Below the pieces are notes generated by a model that was not told the origin of the DNA, searched no databases, and saw only the letters and a list, made by a program, of their open reading frames with translations. A DNA stretch of 64,000 bases from Micavibrio aeruginosavorus EPB (GTDB taxonomy: Bacteria > Pseudomonadota > Alphaproteobacteria > Micavibrionales > Micavibrionaceae): the NCBI RefSeq assembly GCF_000348745.1, contig NC_020812.1, forward strand, positions 1,807,444-1,871,443, read 5' to 3'. The translations under genes were made by a program, and so were the position numbers. This document shows positions 30,191 to 39,223 of this stretch, piece by piece. Every line of letters starts with the position of its first letter. Position 1 is the stretch's first letter.

Positions 30191-30239
30191 TGTGGATAAA
30201 TATTGATTCTGTGCATGGATTCAATACGATTCGTCCACA
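30191..30239 (-). promoter_or_regulatory. ftsZ upstream promoter flanked by DnaA-box-like sites
   Basis: This lies in the 356-base gene-free stretch 29950-30305. Minus-strand TTGAAT (30219-30224) and TATTTA (30197-30202), 16 bases apart, make a plausible promoter. A perfect DnaA 9-mer (TTATCCACA on the minus strand, 30191-30199) overlaps the -10 box, and a related TCGTCCACA (plus strand, 30231-30239) lies upstream of the -35, giving an inverted CTGTGGA...TCCACAG pair. DnaA control of ftsZ is known in Caulobacter. The rest of the gap (about 240 bases of leader) shows nothing else I can name. Confidence 0.5.
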
Positions 30240-30305
30240 GGCATCAGGGGATGAAGCGCGGGATAAAGCTGCGGATGATTCAGAAACACCGCCAAGACAG
30301 GCGTT

Positions 30306-31094
30306 TTAAGCCCCAACCCCATACAGCGCCAGCCACAGATCGGCGCGCGGGCCGTGCTGATGCCGTTCAAATTCACGCCGCCGCTGGGCCGCATCCGCAT
30401 CGGTGAAAATTTCCGGATCAAACGTCACAACCTGCCCGTTCGGCAAAATGCCGACATTCTGTGGTTCGGCATCATAATCAAACCAGTCACGCGGATAGGC
30501 TTTGTTCGTCCCCCACGACAGATCCACAATGGCATTGGTGTAGGCGCGACCACCCTCCGACACCAGACGTTCGGGCAGGCGCGTCAGCGGAACCACTTCG
30601 GGCAACATTTCAATGCGCACCTGATCAAAATCATCCAACATATTCTGGTTGCTGGAAAAAGCCTGCAACACGGTCGAATGAAGGGGGCGCGGTTGGCGGC
30701 AATGATGATCGCCCTCAACCCGCACCACGCGCATTTCGCCGCTGGCGCTATGCCGGGCCCGCAACGCCACGGCCCGCCCGCCATTGCCCAGATAGGATAA
30801 ATCGGTATAGCCATGATCAGCGACGAAATCCGTCATGCGCGCCCGCACGACATCGGGCATCGGAGCCCACGCCCGCACCGCCAGATTTCCACCTAGATTA
30901 GAGAAGGTCGGCGCCAATTGATTCAAAGCGTTAAACGCATCGCTTAACGTGGCATAGCGGGTTGCGGGCACATCGTTTTTGGGTTGCCAGATCGCATCGT
31001 GATTGACCATGCCATCCGCATGAAAACTGGCCCACGCCTGTGCGCGCATCCATTCAATCCGCCCGTTCCATGTCCGTAAATTGGGTTTTGCCAT
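30306..31094 (-). CDS. Putative kinase-fold protein between ftsA and ftsZ
   Basis: I do not recognise a named family. The 262-residue product reads like a small APH / protein-kinase-like fold: a glycine-rich turn (YLGNGGRAVAL, 101-111), a following strand (RVVRVEG, with Arg where the ATP-binding Lys is expected), a D-x4-N catalytic-loop look-alike (D208 to N213 in YDAEPQNVGI) and a possible Mg-binding Asp in VVTFDPEIF (D226). The N-terminal 90 residues are unassigned. No signal or membrane helix is visible. ATG 31094 was chosen; an in-frame upstream start at 31154 would reach into a repeat element. It breaks the usual ftsA-ftsZ adjacency. Confidence 0.6.
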   Translation of the reverse strand: MAKPNLRTWNGRIEWMRAQAWASFHADGMVNHDAIWQPKNDVPATRYATLSDAFNALNQLAPTFSNLGGNLAVRAWAPMPDVVRARMTDFVADHGYTDLSYLGNGGRAVALRARHSASGEMRVVRVEGDHHCRQPRPLHSTVLQAFSSNQNMLDDFDQVRIEMLPEVVPLTRLPERLVSEGGRAYTNAIVDLSWGTNKAYPRDWFDYDAEPQNVGILPNGQVVTFDPEIFTDADAAQRRREFERHQHGPRADLWLALYGVGA

Positions 31095-31148
31095 GGGGTT
31101 GGTTATAGCGGAGGTTTCAAACCCGAACAAGCAATCCAGCCCCCTATG

Positions 31149-31219
31149 CGTCATCCCGGCGAAAGCCGGGATCTTCCAGCCATAAGGGACGAAGACCCCG
31201 GCTTTCGCCGGGGTGACGA
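31149..31219. repeat. Palindromic dispersed-repeat pair (CCCGGCGAAAGCCGGG type)
   Basis: Two palindromic units lie head to head: one with CCCGGCGAAAGCCGGG (about 31155-31170) and its near inverse with CCCCGGCTTTCGCCGGGG (about 31196-31213), each flanked by GTCAT/GTGACGA ends. Units of this sequence are scattered in intergenic spaces of many alphaproteobacterial genomes. It could also act as a terminator or RNA-stabilising hairpin after ftsA. Confidence 0.75.
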
Positions 31220-31239
31220 CTCAATCGGTAATCACGATT

Positions 31240-32508
31240 TTACCAGTTTTCCCGCAACCACAAACGCACGCGGTCGAACAGGTTGCCCGGCTCGGCCTGG
31301 GCCATGATGGCGGCGGGCATTTCGTCGGCATGTTCGGAGATGAAGGTCAAAAGACCGGCGGTCGTGGCAAAAGCCGGGCCGCTCACCGCTTCGGGTAAGG
31401 CCCCGACGCGCAGAGGACGCCCCAAGCGCACCTGTTTATCCAAAACATGCTGCCCCAGATCGCGCAGGCCCGGCAGCTGGCTGGCTCCGCCCGTCAAAAC
31501 CACACGGCGGCCAATGGCCGAGCCCAAACCGGAATCATCCAGACGGGCCCGCACCAATTCAAAAATTTCTTCCAAACGCGGCTGGATAATCCCGACCAGC
31601 AAGGACCGCGGTACATGGTTGGGCGCGACATCCGGGTCTTCACCGATTTGCGGCACGTCGATCAATTCGCTTTCATCCGTCGAGGACGCCATGGCCGAGC
31701 CATACAGCGTTTTCAACCGCTCGGCCGCCGCCATGGTGGTGGTCAATCCGCGCGCCACGTCACTGGTGACATGTTGGCCGCCGACGGGAATGGAATCGGC
31801 GTAAATCATTGATCCGCCTTGGAATACAGCCAGCGACGTCACGCCCCCGCCCATATCAATGACGGTACAGCCCAGCTCCATCTCATCCTCCACCAGACTG
31901 GCCAGACCAGCGGCATAGGAGGACAGGCACATCGCCGTAATATCCAGATGCGAACGTTCAATGCATGTCGCAATATTGCGCAACGCCCCGGTATCCCCCG
32001 TCACCAGATGGATATGAGCCTGCATTTTTTGTGTGAACAATCCGCGCGGATCGCGCACGCCACCATGGCCATCAACGGTGAATCCCGTGGCTATGGTGTG
32101 GACCAGTTCGTGATCAGTGCTGAGCGCTTGCGTCTGCGCCCGGGCCAGCGCGCGGCGGATATCGTGATCCGTCACCTCGTGTCCCAGAACGTCAATATCA
32201 ACGCCAAAGGAATGCGATTGCGCATGAATGCCGGGAACGTTGATCACAACTTCGCGCAAGGGATAGCCCTTGATCGTCTGCGCCGCCATGTGTTCGGCCG
32301 CATTCACCGCCTGACGGATAGAAGCTTCGGCCGCCTCCAGATCAATAACGGTGCCGCCCTTGATTCCGTTGGAGGCCTGATGACCAATGCCCAAAACTTC
32401 AAACCCGCCCTCGTCATCAATAATGCGCGCGATAAAGCATGCAATCTTGCTGCTGCCAATATCCAGTGCGGCAAGGACAGAGCCTTTTGGTTTTGGTTTG
32501 TGTTTCAT
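31240..32508 (-). CDS. ftsA: Cell division protein FtsA
   Basis: Actin-like ATPase that anchors FtsZ to the membrane and recruits division proteins. The 422-residue product shows the phosphate-1 motif (AALDIGSSKIACFIA), the 1C domain typical of FtsA, phosphate-2 (CTVIDMGGGVTSLAVF), the adenosine motif (VLTGGASQLPGL) and a C-terminal amphipathic end (LFDRVRLWLRENW) suited to membrane binding. It starts 23 bases after ftsQ. Unusually it is separated from ftsZ by a repeat and a kinase-fold gene. Confidence 0.97.
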   Translation of the reverse strand: MKHKPKPKGSVLAALDIGSSKIACFIARIIDDEGGFEVLGIGHQASNGIKGGTVIDLEAAEASIRQAVNAAEHMAAQTIKGYPLREVVINVPGIHAQSHSFGVDIDVLGHEVTDHDIRRALARAQTQALSTDHELVHTIATGFTVDGHGGVRDPRGLFTQKMQAHIHLVTGDTGALRNIATCIERSHLDITAMCLSSYAAGLASLVEDEMELGCTVIDMGGGVTSLAVFQGGSMIYADSIPVGGQHVTSDVARGLTTTMAAAERLKTLYGSAMASSTDESELIDVPQIGEDPDVAPNHVPRSLLVGIIQPRLEEIFELVRARLDDSGLGSAIGRRVVLTGGASQLPGLRDLGQHVLDKQVRLGRPLRVGALPEAVSGPAFATTAGLLTFISEHADEMPAAIMAQAEPGNLFDRVRLWLRENW

Positions 32509-32531
32509 AAGCTTATACGCCGTTCATACCC

Positions 32532-33416
32532 TTAAATATCATTCTCGCCAGACGTGCTGAAGCTGGCTTTATATTCCTGAACCCGCCCCGGCGCGGTGCG
32601 CACGGTGATGCGATTGCTTTCACGCAAATCAACAATCGTAATGTCTTTTTTCAACAAACCATCTTCGGCATCGGCCTTGGCCAGACGGGACAGCGCCAAG
32701 GCTACATCCCCCTCCGGCAAACGAACAACCACGCCGTTTTTCATTTTCAAATCCCAACGGCGTTCACCCACCCAGGTGATGGCCTCGACCTGATCACGAA
32801 TGGTTGGCTCGCCGCCCAGCAGGCCGATCAACGGCGCGGCGTGGAATGGCGCATCTTCGCCCACGATCAAGGGCAGATCACGGAATTTTGCCAGATTGGT
32901 TTCGGCCAGAACCGCACCCTTGCCATCCACCAGACGGACTTTCCCCTGATGCTGCCACAGAGCCAACGGCACACGTTCGGTCAAGCGCACGTAAATCGTA
33001 TCGGGCAACCGGCGTTCCACATGGGCGCTTTCCACCCATGATACGCGTTCAAGTTGGTTTTTCACCTGAACCGGGTCGAACGCCATAATCGGGTCGCCCC
33101 GGCGGACATTGATCAACCCCAACAGCACATCCGGATCGGCGTTCACGCGCCCTTCGACCAACACGTTTTGAACGGCATAGCCCGCTTCGGCGGCGGAGGA
33201 TTGGAACGCCTGTTCGGCATTATCCATCGTGCGCGTCACCGTGCCGGACATCCACAGCCATGCACCACCCCACGCGCTGGTCACGACCAGCGCGGTGATA
33301 AAACCAAAACGGCGTAACGCGTTAATTATGCGCGTTTTTTTTGCGTTGCGGCTGCGCCGTCCGAGGACGGAGCTGCGCCGTGCGCCGTTTGATTTGCCTG
33401 ATCGAGAGCGTGGCAT
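32532..33416 (-). CDS. ftsQ: Cell division protein FtsQ
   Basis: Bitopic divisome protein linking early and late division proteins. The 294-residue product has a basic cytoplasmic N-terminus, one transmembrane helix (FGFITALVVTSAWGGAWLWM), a POTRA domain (VQNVLVEGRVNADPDVLLGL) and the FtsQ beta domain (DTIYVRLTERVPLALWQHQG). ATG 33416 lies inside ddl, giving a 91-base out-of-frame overlap; a later GTG start in the basic tail would shorten the overlap, so the exact start is uncertain. Confidence 0.92.
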   Translation of the reverse strand: MPRSRSGKSNGARRSSVLGRRSRNAKKTRIINALRRFGFITALVVTSAWGGAWLWMSGTVTRTMDNAEQAFQSSAAEAGYAVQNVLVEGRVNADPDVLLGLINVRRGDPIMAFDPVQVKNQLERVSWVESAHVERRLPDTIYVRLTERVPLALWQHQGKVRLVDGKGAVLAETNLAKFRDLPLIVGEDAPFHAAPLIGLLGGEPTIRDQVEAITWVGERRWDLKMKNGVVVRLPEGDVALALSRLAKADAEDGLLKKDITIVDLRESNRITVRTAPGRVQEYKASFSTSGENDI

Positions 33417-34324
33417 CGGGCATTCTCCACAAGGTGGGCACAAAGTTCGGCAAAGGTTTTGCCGTTGCGAATAACCTGGGACGGACCGATGGATTCAGCC
33501 GTGCATCCAGGTTGGGTGTTAATTTCGAGGAAGCACAACCCCGTCGCGCCCGCCTTTGAATCATCATAGCGGAAATCACAACGGGCCAGCCCTTCGCACC
33601 CGAGAACATCGTAGACACGCTTCGCATAGTCAAGCGCCGTGTTGTAAACATCATCCGAAACCGGGGCCGGCATGACGTAGGATGTGCGGGTGTCGTGGTA
33701 TTTGGCTTCGTAATCAAAGAAACGGGTTTGCGATACAATCTCGGTCACGGCCTGGGCCACGCCGTCCAGAACGGCCACGGTCAGTTCGCGCCCCGGGATA
33801 TAGCGTTCAACCAGAACGGTTTCACCGTAAACCCAGCTTTCAGCATCCAGCGGCGGGTGATTGTCGTTTTCCAGCACGATGCGCACGCCCACGCTGGAGC
33901 CTTCGTTCGTCGGTTTCACAACATAGGGCGCATCCATAACCTTGCCGGACAGCACTTCATCCTTCGTCGCGACGCGGCCCTCGGCCACGGGCACGCCAAC
34001 CGACGCGGCCAGACGGCGGGCAATCGGCTTGTCCATGCCAATCGCGGAGGCCAGAACACCGGAATGGGTGTAGGGAATTTCGAGCATTTCCAAAACGCCC
34101 TGGATCACGCCATCTTCACCGCCGCGGCCATGCAGGTTATTGAAAACCGCATCCGGTTTCGGCGTCAGCGCGGCGATCAGGGCCGGAATATCTTTTTTCA
34201 CATCAATAACGGTCACGTCATAGCCCGCTTCGATCAGGGCTTTCTCGACGGATTTTCCTTTATCCAGAGACACTTGACGTTCGGCAGACCAACCGCCAAC
34301 CAGCAATGCAACCTTCTTCGCCAT
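33326..34324 (-). CDS. ddl: D-alanine--D-alanine ligase
   Basis: ATP-grasp enzyme making the D-Ala-D-Ala dipeptide used by MurF. The 332-residue product starts MAKKVALLVGGWSAERQVSL, with LHGRGGEDGVIQGVLEML, YVVKPTNEGSSVGV, EGLARCDFRYDD and the metal-binding FLEINTQPGC. AAAGGGG lies 8 bases before ATG 34324. The C-terminal tail (from about 305) is Ala/Ser/Gln-rich and is encoded in the stretch that overlaps ftsQ; it probably lies outside the enzyme fold. Confidence 0.96.
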   Translation of the reverse strand: MAKKVALLVGGWSAERQVSLDKGKSVEKALIEAGYDVTVIDVKKDIPALIAALTPKPDAVFNNLHGRGGEDGVIQGVLEMLEIPYTHSGVLASAIGMDKPIARRLAASVGVPVAEGRVATKDEVLSGKVMDAPYVVKPTNEGSSVGVRIVLENDNHPPLDAESWVYGETVLVERYIPGRELTVAVLDGVAQAVTEIVSQTRFFDYEAKYHDTRTSYVMPAPVSDDVYNTALDYAKRVYDVLGCEGLARCDFRYDDSKAGATGLCFLEINTQPGCTAESIGPSQVIRNGKTFAELCAHLVENARCHALDQANQTAHGAAPSSDGAAATQKKRA

Positions 34325-34358
34325 GATGAGCCCCTTTCGTTTCCGTGACCTGTTACCA

Positions 34359-35345
34359 TCATTGCAGATGTTGGGGGTCGGGGACAAGCGCCGGATCGGG
34401 CAAAACATCACCAATACGGCGAATTTCCCACCGCAACGTCACCCCGGTTTGATCCAGCACGCGGCGGCGGATTTCTTCGCCCAGATTTTCCAGATCAGCG
34501 GCCGTGGCCGTTCCGGTATTGATCATGAAATTACAGTGCAAATCCGACATCATCGCCCCACCGATGGTCAGACCCCGCCCCCCGACGCGGTCGATCAATT
34601 GCCAAGTCTTCGTGCCGTCGGGCAATCCGGCGGCGGCCAGTTCATCGGCGGATGGGTTGGCAAAGGTCGACCCGCCCGTTTTTTCCCGGATCGGTTGCGT
34701 CGTCGCCCGTTTGGTTTTGATATCGGCGATATGTGCGCGAATGGTGTCCGCATCACCCGGCGTGCCGCGGACCACCGCATGGGTAAAAATCCAGTCTTCT
34801 GGAACATCGGTATGGCGGTATGTCATGTGCATATCGGCGGGCGTTAATTGACGCACGCATCCAACACGATCCACCGCCGTGGCGTGGACCAGAACATCTT
34901 TCGTTTCCGTACCATAGGCCCCGGCATTCATGCGCAATGCGCCACCAATCGTGCCGGGCACGCCGCTTAAAAATTCCAACCCCGCCAGCCCCGCATCGGC
35001 GGCGACAGTGGCCACATTGCCATCCAACGCCGCGGCCCCGGCGAATACGTCGTGCCCATCAAAGCGGATATCGGCAAATTCACGCCCCAGACGAATGACC
35101 ACGCCGCGCAAACCCCCATCACGCACGATGGTGTTGGACAACACGCCCAACGTCGTTACCGGAATATCCGCCGGACATGCCGACAGGAACGCCACCAGAT
35201 CATCCAGATCCGCCGGCTTGAACAACACATCCGCCGTGCCGCCACACCGGAACCACCCCACGCTACCCAGCGGGGCATTGTCGGTATAACGCCCGCGCAC
35301 GGACGGCAATTGTGTGGATGCGATTTTAACGGCGGATTTTGTCAT
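34359..35345 (-). CDS. murB: UDP-N-acetylenolpyruvoylglucosamine reductase
   Basis: FAD enzyme reducing UDP-GlcNAc-enolpyruvate to UDP-MurNAc with NADPH. The 328-residue product has the PCMH-type FAD domain (VTTLGVLSNTIVRDGGLRGV, FLSGVPGTIGGALRMNAGAY) and the C-terminal domain with catalytic Ser (GGSTFANP) and Glu (LRWEIRRIG). Length is normal. It sits between murC (8 bases upstream) and ddl (34 bases downstream), the classical order. Confidence 0.96.
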   Translation of the reverse strand: MTKSAVKIASTQLPSVRGRYTDNAPLGSVGWFRCGGTADVLFKPADLDDLVAFLSACPADIPVTTLGVLSNTIVRDGGLRGVVIRLGREFADIRFDGHDVFAGAAALDGNVATVAADAGLAGLEFLSGVPGTIGGALRMNAGAYGTETKDVLVHATAVDRVGCVRQLTPADMHMTYRHTDVPEDWIFTHAVVRGTPGDADTIRAHIADIKTKRATTQPIREKTGGSTFANPSADELAAAGLPDGTKTWQLIDRVGGRGLTIGGAMMSDLHCNFMINTGTATAADLENLGEEIRRRVLDQTGVTLRWEIRRIGDVLPDPALVPDPQHLQ

Positions 35346-35353
35346 GGCGGGTT

Positions 35354-36799
35354 TTACGCAACGCTTCCCGATTTTTTCGTTTGGCCGCGTAAATTTTCAA
35401 TCTGCCCCGGCAGGGCGTACGCCCATTTGGTAATGTCCCCGGCGCCCAGGCAGACCACGTAGTCCCCCGGCTTCGCCACAGCATTGATCGCCACCGGCAA
35501 CCCTTCCGGCCCCGCCAGAACGGCCACGCGATGGTGACCGGATTGTTCAACCCCTTCCGCCAAAATCTGGTGATCAACGCCATTGATCGGCGTTTCACCG
35601 GCGGCATAGACGGGCGCGATAAACACGTAATCCGCATCGGCAAAGCAGGCACAGAATTCGTCAAACAACGACGACAGGCGCGAATAACGGTGCGGCTGCA
35701 TCACGGCCAGAACACGCCCACCCGTTTCGGACACAGCCATCCGGGCCGCCTTTAACACGGCGGTGATTTCAATCGGGTGATGGCCGTAATCATCAATCAC
35801 GGTAATGCCATCAACCACACCTGTGCGGGTAAAGCGGCGTTTCACCCCGGCGAAATTCGACAAGGCTTCGCGCATGGCGCTTTCGGAAAAGTTCAATTGA
35901 TGGCCAATGGCCAGCGCCGCCAGGGAATTTTGCACGTTGTGCAAGCCCAGCATTGGCAGGCGCATATCACGCAAAATCAAACCATCATCAAAAATCACAT
36001 CGAAAACGGACACGCCATTTTCAACGCGCACATTTTCGGCCCGCACATCGGCATCATCCGCGAAGCCATAGGTGATGATTTTGCGGTCGGTGACGGATTC
36101 GGCCAGGTCGCGCACTTCCGGATGGTCAAGACACAAAACCGCGAAGCCATAGAACGGAATATTTTGCACATATTGGCGATAGGATTCACGCACGGCATCA
36201 AAATCGCCGTAATGGTCCATATGTTCCGGGTCAATGTTGGTGACAACGACATGCGTTGCGGGCAGACGCGTGAATGTTCCATCACTTTCATCCGCCTCGG
36301 CCACCATCCAATCCCCAACGCCCATACGGGTGTTGGTGCCATAGGCATTGACGATACCGCCATTGATCACCGTGGGGTCCAGCCCGCCGGATTCCAGCAT
36401 TGCCCCCACCATGGATGTCGTGGTGGTTTTACCGTGTGTGCCGCCAATGGCAATGGCCCGACGCAGACGCATCAATTCGGCCAGCATATCCGCCCGGCGC
36501 ACCACCGGCAGGCGCGCATCCCGTGCGGCGACCAATTCCGGGTTTGTGGATTTCACCGCGGATGACACAACGACAACCGCCGCCATATCACCCTTGGGCG
36601 TTTGCAAATTTTCCTCTGCATGACCAATCGACACATGAATGCCTTTGTCCCGCAGGCGTTGCACATTGGCGTTTTCGGATTGGTCCGATCCCTGCACGCT
36701 GTAGCCCATGCCGTGCAGAATTTCGGCGATCCCGCTCATGCCAATGCCGCCGATACCGACGAAATGCAATGTTCCGGTGTCGCAGGGAATAATACGCAT
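35354..36799 (-). CDS. murC: UDP-N-acetylmuramate--L-alanine ligase
   Basis: ATP-dependent addition of L-Ala to UDP-MurNAc. The 481-residue product starts [20 protein letters not shown], has the UDP-binding [14 protein letters not shown], the ATP loop [22 protein letters not shown] and a C-terminal domain with [10 protein letters not shown] and QPHRYSRL. The ATG at 36799 follows GAGG by 9 bases and lies 1 base after the murG stop; the longer open frame to 36853 would overlap murG. Confidence 0.97.
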   Translation of the reverse strand: MRIIPCDTGTLHFVGIGGIGMSGIAEILHGMGYSVQGSDQSENANVQRLRDKGIHVSIGHAEENLQTPKGDMAAVVVVSSAVKSTNPELVAARDARLPVVRRADMLAELMRLRRAIAIGGTHGKTTTTSMVGAMLESGGLDPTVINGGIVNAYGTNTRMGVGDWMVAEADESDGTFTRLPATHVVVTNIDPEHMDHYGDFDAVRESYRQYVQNIPFYGFAVLCLDHPEVRDLAESVTDRKIITYGFADDADVRAENVRVENGVSVFDVIFDDGLILRDMRLPMLGLHNVQNSLAALAIGHQLNFSESAMREALSNFAGVKRRFTRTGVVDGITVIDDYGHHPIEITAVLKAARMAVSETGGRVLAVMQPHRYSRLSSLFDEFCACFADADYVFIAPVYAAGETPINGVDHQILAEGVEQSGHHRVAVLAGPEGLPVAINAVAKPGDYVVCLGAGDITKWAYALPGQIENLRGQTKKSGSVA

Positions 36800-36800
36800 T

Positions 36801-37955
36801 TTATTTATCCTCGTTACTGGGCGTCGGGCCCTGCGGGCGCATGGCTTCGCCATCCCAACCGGAGGCCACGGCCATCACCAGATTGCCCAAACGCCGCGCC
36901 GCATCGGGGCGGCCCACACTGCGCGCCGCTTCCGCCGCGCGGAACAATGTTTGCGGGTTTTGCAGGAAGGTTTCAATGCGGGCCAGCAGTGCTTCCTCGG
37001 TAAATCCGTTCTGGGTCATCACCCATGCGCCACCGGCATCGGCCACCATATCGGCGTTGGCTTTTTGTTGTTGGTCGGCGTGGTGCGGGTACGGCACAAA
37101 AATCGCCGGGCGGCCCGCCGCGGTAACCTCGGCCACCGTGCTGGCACCGGAACGGCCAATCACCAAATGCGTGTGTGCCAGACGGTCCGGCACATCACGG
37201 AAAAATGTTTCCAATTCCGCCTTGATCCCCGCCGCATCATAAATGCGACGCACGTTTTCAATGTCGCTTTCGCGGCATTGCTGTACCACTTCGATCCGCG
37301 CGCGGTAATCCGGGGACAGGCGCGACAACGCCGCCGGAACCACATCGGAAAACACATGCGCCCCCAGCGATCCGCCCATCACGAAGATGCGCAGGATGCC
37401 ATCCGGCTGGATGATGGGATAGGGTTTGTAGCTTAACGACGAAATTTCTTCGCGCACCGGGTTGCCCGTGACAACGGCCCGGGCATTATCCGCCGGCTCC
37501 AACCCATGCACATGCGGCATGGACAGGGCAATGCGGCTGGCGCGCCCGGCCAGCATGACATTGGCACGCCCAACAATCGCGTTTTGTTCGTGGATGATTG
37601 TATCAATCTTCATTCCCTGCGCCGCGAACACGGCGGGGAACGACGGATACCCACCAAACCCGGCGACAACAGCGGGTTTCAATTTTTTTACCAGCTTGCG
37701 CGCCTGTAAAATACCGAAGGCCAATCCGGCCGCGCCACGCACCTTGCCTACCAGCCCACGGCCCAGCGTTCCCGCGCTGATTACATGAACGGGGATGTCT
37801 TCGAAAATATTGGCGAACTTGCTGCCGCGTGCATCGGTGACCAGTTCGACGCGATAGCCGCGCGAAATCAGGTCGCGTCCCAACGCCGCCGCTGGAAACA
37901 CATGGCCGCCGGTCCCACCGGCACTCAAAAGAATCAGTTTGGATGTATCTGTCAT
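36801..37955 (-). CDS. murG: UDP-GlcNAc:undecaprenyl-PP-MurNAc-pentapeptide transferase
   Basis: GT28 enzyme converting lipid I to lipid II on the inner face of the membrane. The 384-residue product has the first glycine loop ([19 protein letters not shown]), a second loop ([17 protein letters not shown]), the UDP-GlcNAc site ([16 protein letters not shown]) and [15 protein letters not shown]. Length is slightly above the usual 355-360. It lies between ftsW (74-base gap) and murC. Confidence 0.97.
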   Translation of the reverse strand: MTDTSKLILLSAGGTGGHVFPAAALGRDLISRGYRVELVTDARGSKFANIFEDIPVHVISAGTLGRGLVGKVRGAAGLAFGILQARKLVKKLKPAVVAGFGGYPSFPAVFAAQGMKIDTIIHEQNAIVGRANVMLAGRASRIALSMPHVHGLEPADNARAVVTGNPVREEISSLSYKPYPIIQPDGILRIFVMGGSLGAHVFSDVVPAALSRLSPDYRARIEVVQQCRESDIENVRRIYDAAGIKAELETFFRDVPDRLAHTHLVIGRSGASTVAEVTAAGRPAIFVPYPHHADQQQKANADMVADAGGAWVMTQNGFTEEALLARIETFLQNPQTLFRAAEAARSVGRPDAARRLGNLVMAVASGWDGEAMRPQGPTPSNEDK

Positions 37956-38029
37956 AATGACGTTTTACTGCCTGAAAACGGGTCTGTACAGACCTGCATC
38001 ATGCCACAAACCCGCCTTATCCCAAAGGT

Positions 38030-39223
38030 TTAGGAGGCATTCATCTGGGTTTTGGGGGCCATGCCGCCTTTGGCAATGGTGGATCGCCCCTGACGCCGGG
38101 TTAAAGCCAGCAAAAACCCCATGCCGATTCCCACCGCCACCAGCGACGATCCGCCATAGCTCAAGAAAGGCAGGGTCATGCCCTTGGTCGGGATCAGGGC
38201 CAGATTCGACCCCATATGAACCAAACTTTGGCATCCGAACATGGTCAACAGGCCCCCAGTGCCCAGAATAACAAACATGTTATCCGAATCCATCACACGG
38301 TTCAGACCACGCAAAATAACCCAGGCAAACAGGCCGATGATGATCAGCAACAGGACCAACCCCATTTCTTCACCCGCGACTGAAAACACGAAATCGGTAT
38401 GCGCATCGGGAATGGCCAGCTTGACCGTCCCCTGCCCCGGACCGGCGCCAAATGCGCCGCCTTCCTGAAACGCTTGCCGCGCCAAATCGATCTGATACGT
38501 ATCGCCCGTTTCGGGATTGAGGAAACGGTCAATACGGCTGCGCACGTGGTGCAGGCCGAAATACGCGCCAACGCCGCCCAAGGCCGCGACACCACCCAGC
38601 CCAACAACCAGGCGCAACGGCAGCCCCGCCAGAAACACCTGCCCCACGATAATGGCGGTGACCAGCATCGACATCCCGAAATCGGGTTGCAGGATCAGCA
38701 GTGAAATCAGCAACGCATACAGCCCCGCCGCCAGACGATCGCCGGGGAACCCCGGCTGGTCTTTCTGCCGTGCCATAAACCAGGCGATGACAACGGCAAA
38801 AGCAGGCTTGGCAAATTCACTGGGCTGAATGGACCCGAAGGGTAAGTGAATCCAACGCTGCGCGCCCTTCACTTCCGCCCCGGCGACCAGAACGAACGCC
38901 ATGCACAAAATGCTGCCCGCCAGAATAACACTGGCAATGCGCCAGATGGTCCGGTGCGAACACATCGACAACCCCACCATGGCCAGAAGCGATGGCACCA
39001 AAAACACCATATGGCGTTTAAAGAAATAATATTGATCCAGCCCCAGCCGTTCCGCCACCGGCGGCGACCCGGTCACCACCATCACAATCCCGATTCCGGC
39101 CAACGCCAGCATGATGGACAGCAACACGCGATCCACCGTCCACCACCATTGCCCGACAATGGATTGGTCGGTCCGGGAAAACATGCGCCCGGTGCGGTTA
39201 TGGTTGGCAGATAAACCGATCAT
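38030..39223 (-). CDS. ftsW: Peptidoglycan polymerase / division protein FtsW
   Basis: SEDS-family membrane glycosyltransferase that works with FtsI at the septum. The 397-residue product has about ten hydrophobic helices, with marks such as KGAQRWIHLPFGSIQPSEFA, QPDFGMSMLV and the C-terminal LPFLSYGGSSLVAVGIGMG. The catalytic-loop region is present (WIHL and surrounding). The start overlaps the murD stop by 4 bases. Confidence 0.96.
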   Translation of the reverse strand: MIGLSANHNRTGRMFSRTDQSIVGQWWWTVDRVLLSIMLALAGIGIVMVVTGSPPVAERLGLDQYYFFKRHMVFLVPSLLAMVGLSMCSHRTIWRIASVILAGSILCMAFVLVAGAEVKGAQRWIHLPFGSIQPSEFAKPAFAVVIAWFMARQKDQPGFPGDRLAAGLYALLISLLILQPDFGMSMLVTAIIVGQVFLAGLPLRLVVGLGGVAALGGVGAYFGLHHVRSRIDRFLNPETGDTYQIDLARQAFQEGGAFGAGPGQGTVKLAIPDAHTDFVFSVAGEEMGLVLLLIIIGLFAWVILRGLNRVMDSDNMFVILGTGGLLTMFGCQSLVHMGSNLALIPTKGMTLPFLSYGGSSLVAVGIGMGFLLALTRRQGRSTIAKGGMAPKTQMNAS

